A program made the translations under genes and the position numbers. Below the pieces are notes generated by a model, which was given only the letters and a program-made list of their open reading frames with translations, had not been told where the DNA came from and did no database searches. Shown here piece after piece: positions 61,607-64,000 of a stretch of 64,000 bases of DNA (its first letter is position 1; each line of letters opens with the position of its first letter). The DNA comes from JBBTCX01 sp964494205 (GTDB lineage Bacteria; Planctomycetota; Phycisphaerae; UBA1845): NCBI GenBank assembly GCA_964494205.1, contig CAZBRD010000002.1:473067-537066 (forward strand), given 5' to 3'.

Positions 61607-61983
61607 GGCCGAAACGACAAAAGGCGATCGCGATTTCGATCACGACCTTACTATGCGCCTGCACTACAGGCTGCTTGATGGACGCGGGCCGCTTGGCAGG
61701 AATCACCGAACCGGCGTCGACCTACGAACACAACGCCAAAACCGGCAAAACAAAAGTGCGCCTCTCGAGCAACTTCAAAGGCCACCTGCACAAGACAACA
61801 TCCGCCAACGGCGAAGGAGAATTGACGATCGACGTTGACAGCGACTCCGCCGCCGTCACCGCCGCGCAGGGCGAGCGCGCCTCGCAGCTCGCCGAACTGA
61901 GAAAGATCGAAGCGGAGTATGCGGCTCAGCGCGACGCGCAGCTCTTGGGCCTGATCGCCGCACTAGCCAAACCAACACCCTGA
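61603..61983 (+). CDS. Small lipoprotein of the phage module
   Basis: It overlaps the previous gene as ATGA. The N-terminus KAIAISITTLLCACTTGC carries a lipobox with Cys near residue 21. The mature part ends in a helical SQLAELRKIEAEYAAQRDAQ segment that could form a coiled coil. Lysis-type lipoproteins are possible, but there is no lysis cassette in view. Confidence 0.55.
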   Translation: MRPKRQKAIAISITTLLCACTTGCLMDAGRLAGITEPASTYEHNAKTGKTKVRLSSNFKGHLHKTTSANGEGELTIDVDSDSAAVTAAQGERASQLAELRKIEAEYAAQRDAQLLGLIAALAKPTP

Positions 61984-61990
61984 GGCACCT

Positions 61991-62425
61991 ATGTTTTGGA
62001 TACTCGCTTGCCGTTCGATCTCCTACAAACTCAAGGCGTCGCCATTCACCGAAACGGCGATCGCCAACGCTCACAGCGTCGTGTACAAACCCGGTGTCGA
62101 GGTGATCGTGCACGACGGCGAAACCAACCCGCTGGGAACGTTCGATCGCGGCCTACATCGTTGCGTGGGCTTCGTGTACACATACGACGGCACCGCCGCC
62201 GAGGCCCTGCTATCCGTCACCGACCAGGTCGACCTGATCGTCCGCTACCGCAGCGGAACCACGAATCGCAAACGGACGTTCGACGACGTGATATTCGTGG
62301 GCGACTCCGCCGTCACCTTCCCGAACCTGAACAGCGGACTTGGTGAACTCGTCGGAATCCCGTTCCGCGTGCAAATGCCCGAGGGCGACACGCTCAGCGG
62401 ACACGTCATCGACGCGACAGATTAG
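61991..62425 (+). CDS. Hypothetical phage protein
   Basis: The 144-residue, mostly beta protein reads VVYKPGVEVIVHDGETNPLG, CVGFVYTYDGTAAEALLSV and DQVDLIVRYRSG. Nothing recognisable is present. It sits between the lipoprotein and another unknown gene at the end of the plus-strand head module. Confidence 0.55.
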   Translation: MFWILACRSISYKLKASPFTETAIANAHSVVYKPGVEVIVHDGETNPLGTFDRGLHRCVGFVYTYDGTAAEALLSVTDQVDLIVRYRSGTTNRKRTFDDVIFVGDSAVTFPNLNSGLGELVGIPFRVQMPEGDTLSGHVIDATD

Positions 62426-62436
62426 AAAGAACACAC

Positions 62437-62886
62437 ATGGCCAGCAGCAAACAACCGGCACCAATCGCCGCCGCGATGCAGGGCTTCGAACAGCTCGACC
62501 AGGAACTCCTACGCCAACAGGCATCGTGGCCAAACCGACTCTATATGTCGATCAATGCCGGCAACGGCAACATCGCGCACGAATTCTCCATCGCGTGCCG
62601 CTTCCGCCTGGTGTTCACGCGTTGCCATTTCAGCGCTGGCGCAGGCACCAACGCTTTCGTGATCAAAGTGAAATCGCGCCTCAGCGCCGATTGGGACACA
62701 CAAATAACCAGCATCGCCGCACGCGGCACCGGCGCGGACGTATGGTACACGGTCCCCGGCACTGACCTGCAGGAGCCGTCACCGTACACGTTCGACTACG
62801 GCGACTCGATACGATGCGAATGGACTAACCCAGCGGCAGGCGTCATGAAATGGGCCATCGAAATGGGCCTGGCCAAGACAACCTAA
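62437..62886 (+). CDS. Hypothetical phage protein
   Basis: The 149-residue protein has a helical start and a beta-rich remainder (MSINAGNGNIAHEFSIACRF, DWDTQITSIAARG, YTFDYGDSIRCEWTNPAAG), compatible with a small structural or receptor-type protein. It is the last plus-strand gene before the minus-strand regulator, with which it overlaps by four bases (tail to tail). No tail genes follow in the window. Confidence 0.55.
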   Translation: MASSKQPAPIAAAMQGFEQLDQELLRQQASWPNRLYMSINAGNGNIAHEFSIACRFRLVFTRCHFSAGAGTNAFVIKVKSRLSADWDTQITSIAARGTGADVWYTVPGTDLQEPSPYTFDYGDSIRCEWTNPAAGVMKWAIEMGLAKTT

Positions 62887-63221
62887 CCAGCACGACGACG
62901 CCCACGCAAGGGCAGGCGGCGCTCCAACAACCTCAGCGATCGCGCTGACAGTCGGTAGGTGCTGAAACGCCCGCCACGCCCACCCGCAGGAACCACCTGC
63001 GACTCAAGGACACCAAGCTCACAAAGCACACCCGCCGCCCGCTGGAACCGCCTAGCGTCGATTCTGAGCGTTTTACAAAGCTCTGCGGCGCTGGCCTCAC
63101 GGCCGCGCCCGCGACCGACGAACCGCCGCAAGATCGACTGCACGACCTGCATCCGCGAGACCTGGGCGCTCCACGACCCCAGCAACAACGCCACGCCATC
63201 ACACGTCGCCACACGTTCCAT
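62883..63221 (-). CDS. Winged-helix DNA-binding protein
   Basis: ASAAELCKTLRIDARRFQRA and AGVLCELGVLESQVV, then GGRGGRFSTYRLS, form a helix-turn-helix and wing. The start with GGGAG nine bases upstream is better than an ATG 27 codons earlier. It converges on the head genes and probably regulates them or a phage switch. A similar arrangement of residues occurs in a minus-strand frame at 54633-55040. Confidence 0.7.
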   Translation of the reverse strand: MERVATCDGVALLLGSWSAQVSRMQVVQSILRRFVGRGRGREASAAELCKTLRIDARRFQRAAGVLCELGVLESQVVPAGGRGGRFSTYRLSARSLRLLERRLPLRGRRRAG

Positions 63222-63360
63222 CGTCAGCAACTCCCAAAACCCACTTAACACGAGGCGACACCAAACCTTGCGCATCGAACCAAAGAAATTCACAAGCGCC
63301 ATGTTCCATGATGCGCTGTGTAACTAAGACACGTAACACCACAACACCATAACACATTGC

Positions 63361-63418
63361 TCATTTGCATGCGCATGACACATTCACATGCGCATAAACA
63401 TGTACATGAATATGTTAC
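63361..63418. promoter_or_regulatory. Cluster of CATG-type palindromes upstream of two divergent genes
   Basis: TGCATGCGCATG, CACATGCGCAT, ACATGTACATG and ATATGTTACATG follow each other within 58 bases between the minus-strand regulator and a small plus-strand gene. The density of TRYAYG-like half sites suggests operators for a dimeric regulator. The sequence is AT-rich compared with its surroundings. Confidence 0.45.
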
Positions 63419-63571
63419 ATGAGCAAGAAGCGTGCCACGGAAAAATTGTTTGAAATCCGCGCCACAACGAAGACCAGGAGGCAGCCCGCAAGAAGCGAAG
63501 AACGACGGCCAGCAGCACCAACGAAACGCAAGCCAGCCGTCGAAGACGAACAGCGAGGAGTCAAAACCTAG
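63419..63571 (+). CDS. Small basic protein candidate
   Basis: A 50-codon frame starts in the palindrome cluster (MSKKRATEKLFEIRATT) and is Lys/Arg/Glu-rich throughout, similar in style to the 49-residue basic protein at the left of the region. No ribosome site is seen, so a leaderless message or no translation at all are both possible. The next 200 bases hold no convincing gene. Confidence 0.35.
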   Translation: MSKKRATEKLFEIRATTKTRRQPARSEERRPAAPTKRKPAVEDEQRGVKT

Positions 63572-63781
63572 GTATCGACTCTAGAAAAACCACGCGACCA
63601 TCACACCGACAAGCACACACCAAACCAAACACACGGCGAGAGGCGCGAGCCCGCGCGGCGTGGACGCCAAAAAAACATATCCCACACCACCCAACCCTTC
63701 GGCAAGTTGGGGCGTCCGCGCCGCGACGAACGACAGAACAAGCGAGCCTAACCCGAAGCGACACTTGCACCGAATTAATTG

Positions 63782-63810
63782 TTGACCGCCACGAAAACAA
63801 GGGATATTAT
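63782..63810 (+). promoter_or_regulatory. Strong sigma-70-type promoter near the right edge
   Basis: TTGACC and TATTAT are spaced by exactly 17 bases; the predicted start is at about 63817. A CGAAGCGACA motif lies 20 bases upstream at 63754. No ORF begins soon after, so the transcript is probably non-coding or has a long leader. Confidence 0.7.
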
Positions 63811-63815
63811 GCTGT

Positions 63816-64000
63816 TTCGTGACTGTGCTCCGCGGCGTTGGAGTGGGAGTAATTAACCCACGCCACCCGCATTCACATAGGCGGGGCTGTGTTCCCCGCC
63901 GCCGGGACTAACGTTGCGTCGTTGTTATCGACGTCCTGGAAAAATCGGGCTCGGATGCCCCCCCTTCCAGAATCGTCCGACGAATGCAACATAACATACA
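63816..64000 (+). ncRNA. Candidate structured RNA or long leader
   Basis: Downstream of the strong promoter are several stable stems: GGCGGGG-CTGTGTT-CCCCGCC (7 bp, 63880-63900), GTGGG/CCCAC with flanking GGCG/CGCC (about 63834-63864), and CGTCG/CGACG nested in GGAC/GTCC (63904-63936). No open frame of size follows. The last 18 bases are the direct repeat found at 51000. The 3' end lies outside the window, so this could be a phage RNA, a riboregulator or the leader of the next gene. Not a family I recognise. Confidence 0.45.
63983..64000 (+). repeat. Right copy of the 18-bp direct repeat
   Basis: Exact match to AATGCAACATAACATACA at 51000; the window stops within it, so the full length is unknown. 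It occupies the 3' part of the structured RNA candidate. Confidence 0.6.

Noticed and set aside
1..64000. CRISPR arrays, rRNA, full insertion sequences
   Set aside because: The only tandem array (52486-53100) has 76-77-bp units without spacers of constant length between short repeats, and no cas gene, rRNA stretch or DDE transposase was recognised.

Overview
The window reads as a chromosome segment of a motile, Gram-negative-type planctomycete, probably Phycisphaerae-like. Supporting signs are an HYExAFE-family protein, GPGRPxGxxN (DUF5681-like) small proteins, a secreted beta-helix protein with Cys-rich GSCC/CxPxxC repeats and a dockerin-like C-terminus, a kinase fused to a TolB-like propeller, lipoproteins, and flagellar genes (a flagellin N-terminus at the left edge and fliN). 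No rRNA or other direct taxonomic marker is present, so the assignment is an inference.

Layout. (1) 1-8.3 kb: truncated flagellin, pyrF, rsgA, sucA, a small lipoprotein and a Kef-type antiporter. (2) 8.39-24.9 kb: a 16.46-kb integrative element in the 3' half of a tRNA-Thr(TGT) gene, bounded by 52-bp direct repeats (50/52 identical). It carries an SRAP/YedK-like protein, a complete imuA-imuB-dnaE2 mutagenesis cassette, a secreted beta-helix protein, a DUF3800 protein, small HTH/excisionase genes, a primase/helicase, an XRE regulator and a tyrosine integrase. (3) 25.3-32.5 kb: a surface-glycan-type cluster (GT39, GT2, radical SAM/SPASM, methyltransferase-GT2 fusion, O-methyltransferase) and a lipoprotein. 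(4) 32.7-39.9 kb: moaD, moaE, nth, an SDR-type epimerase, a Ser/Thr kinase, a broken second epimerase copy, and an AT-richer pair ending in a dCTP-deaminase-like gene. (5) 40.1-50.9 kb: rpmF-plsX-fabH-fabD-fabG-acpP-fabF, fliN, cca and rsmD, then small secreted or hypothetical genes. (6) 51-64 kb: a GC-rich Mu-like phage region with small zinc-ribbon-like genes, a tandem-repeat array interrupted by a 100-N assembly gap, and a head module (large terminase, DUF935 portal, Mu-I-type protease, decoration protein, gpT-type capsid, gp36). No tail gene, transposase or lysis gene is recognised before the window ends.

The most interesting finding is at the tRNA-Thr element. The integrase reading frame runs through the attachment site antisense to the tRNA. 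The left end of the element holds, in the matching frame, a 72-codon open tail. Excision would fuse the two into a 555-residue integrase, whereas the integrated form ends after 494 residues with a tail encoded by the host tRNA. The element therefore appears to encode alternative integrase C-termini for its circular and integrated states. Because it also carries an SOS-mutagenesis polymerase set, it looks like a mobile mutator island.

Other notable structures are a 68-bp inverted copy of the integrase 3' region beyond the tRNA, a kinase gene sitting between an epimerase and a duplicate of that epimerase's 3' end, an 18-bp exact repeat plus related sequence at both sides of the phage region, a strong promoter feeding a structured RNA candidate at the right edge, and hairpins on both sides of the major capsid gene.
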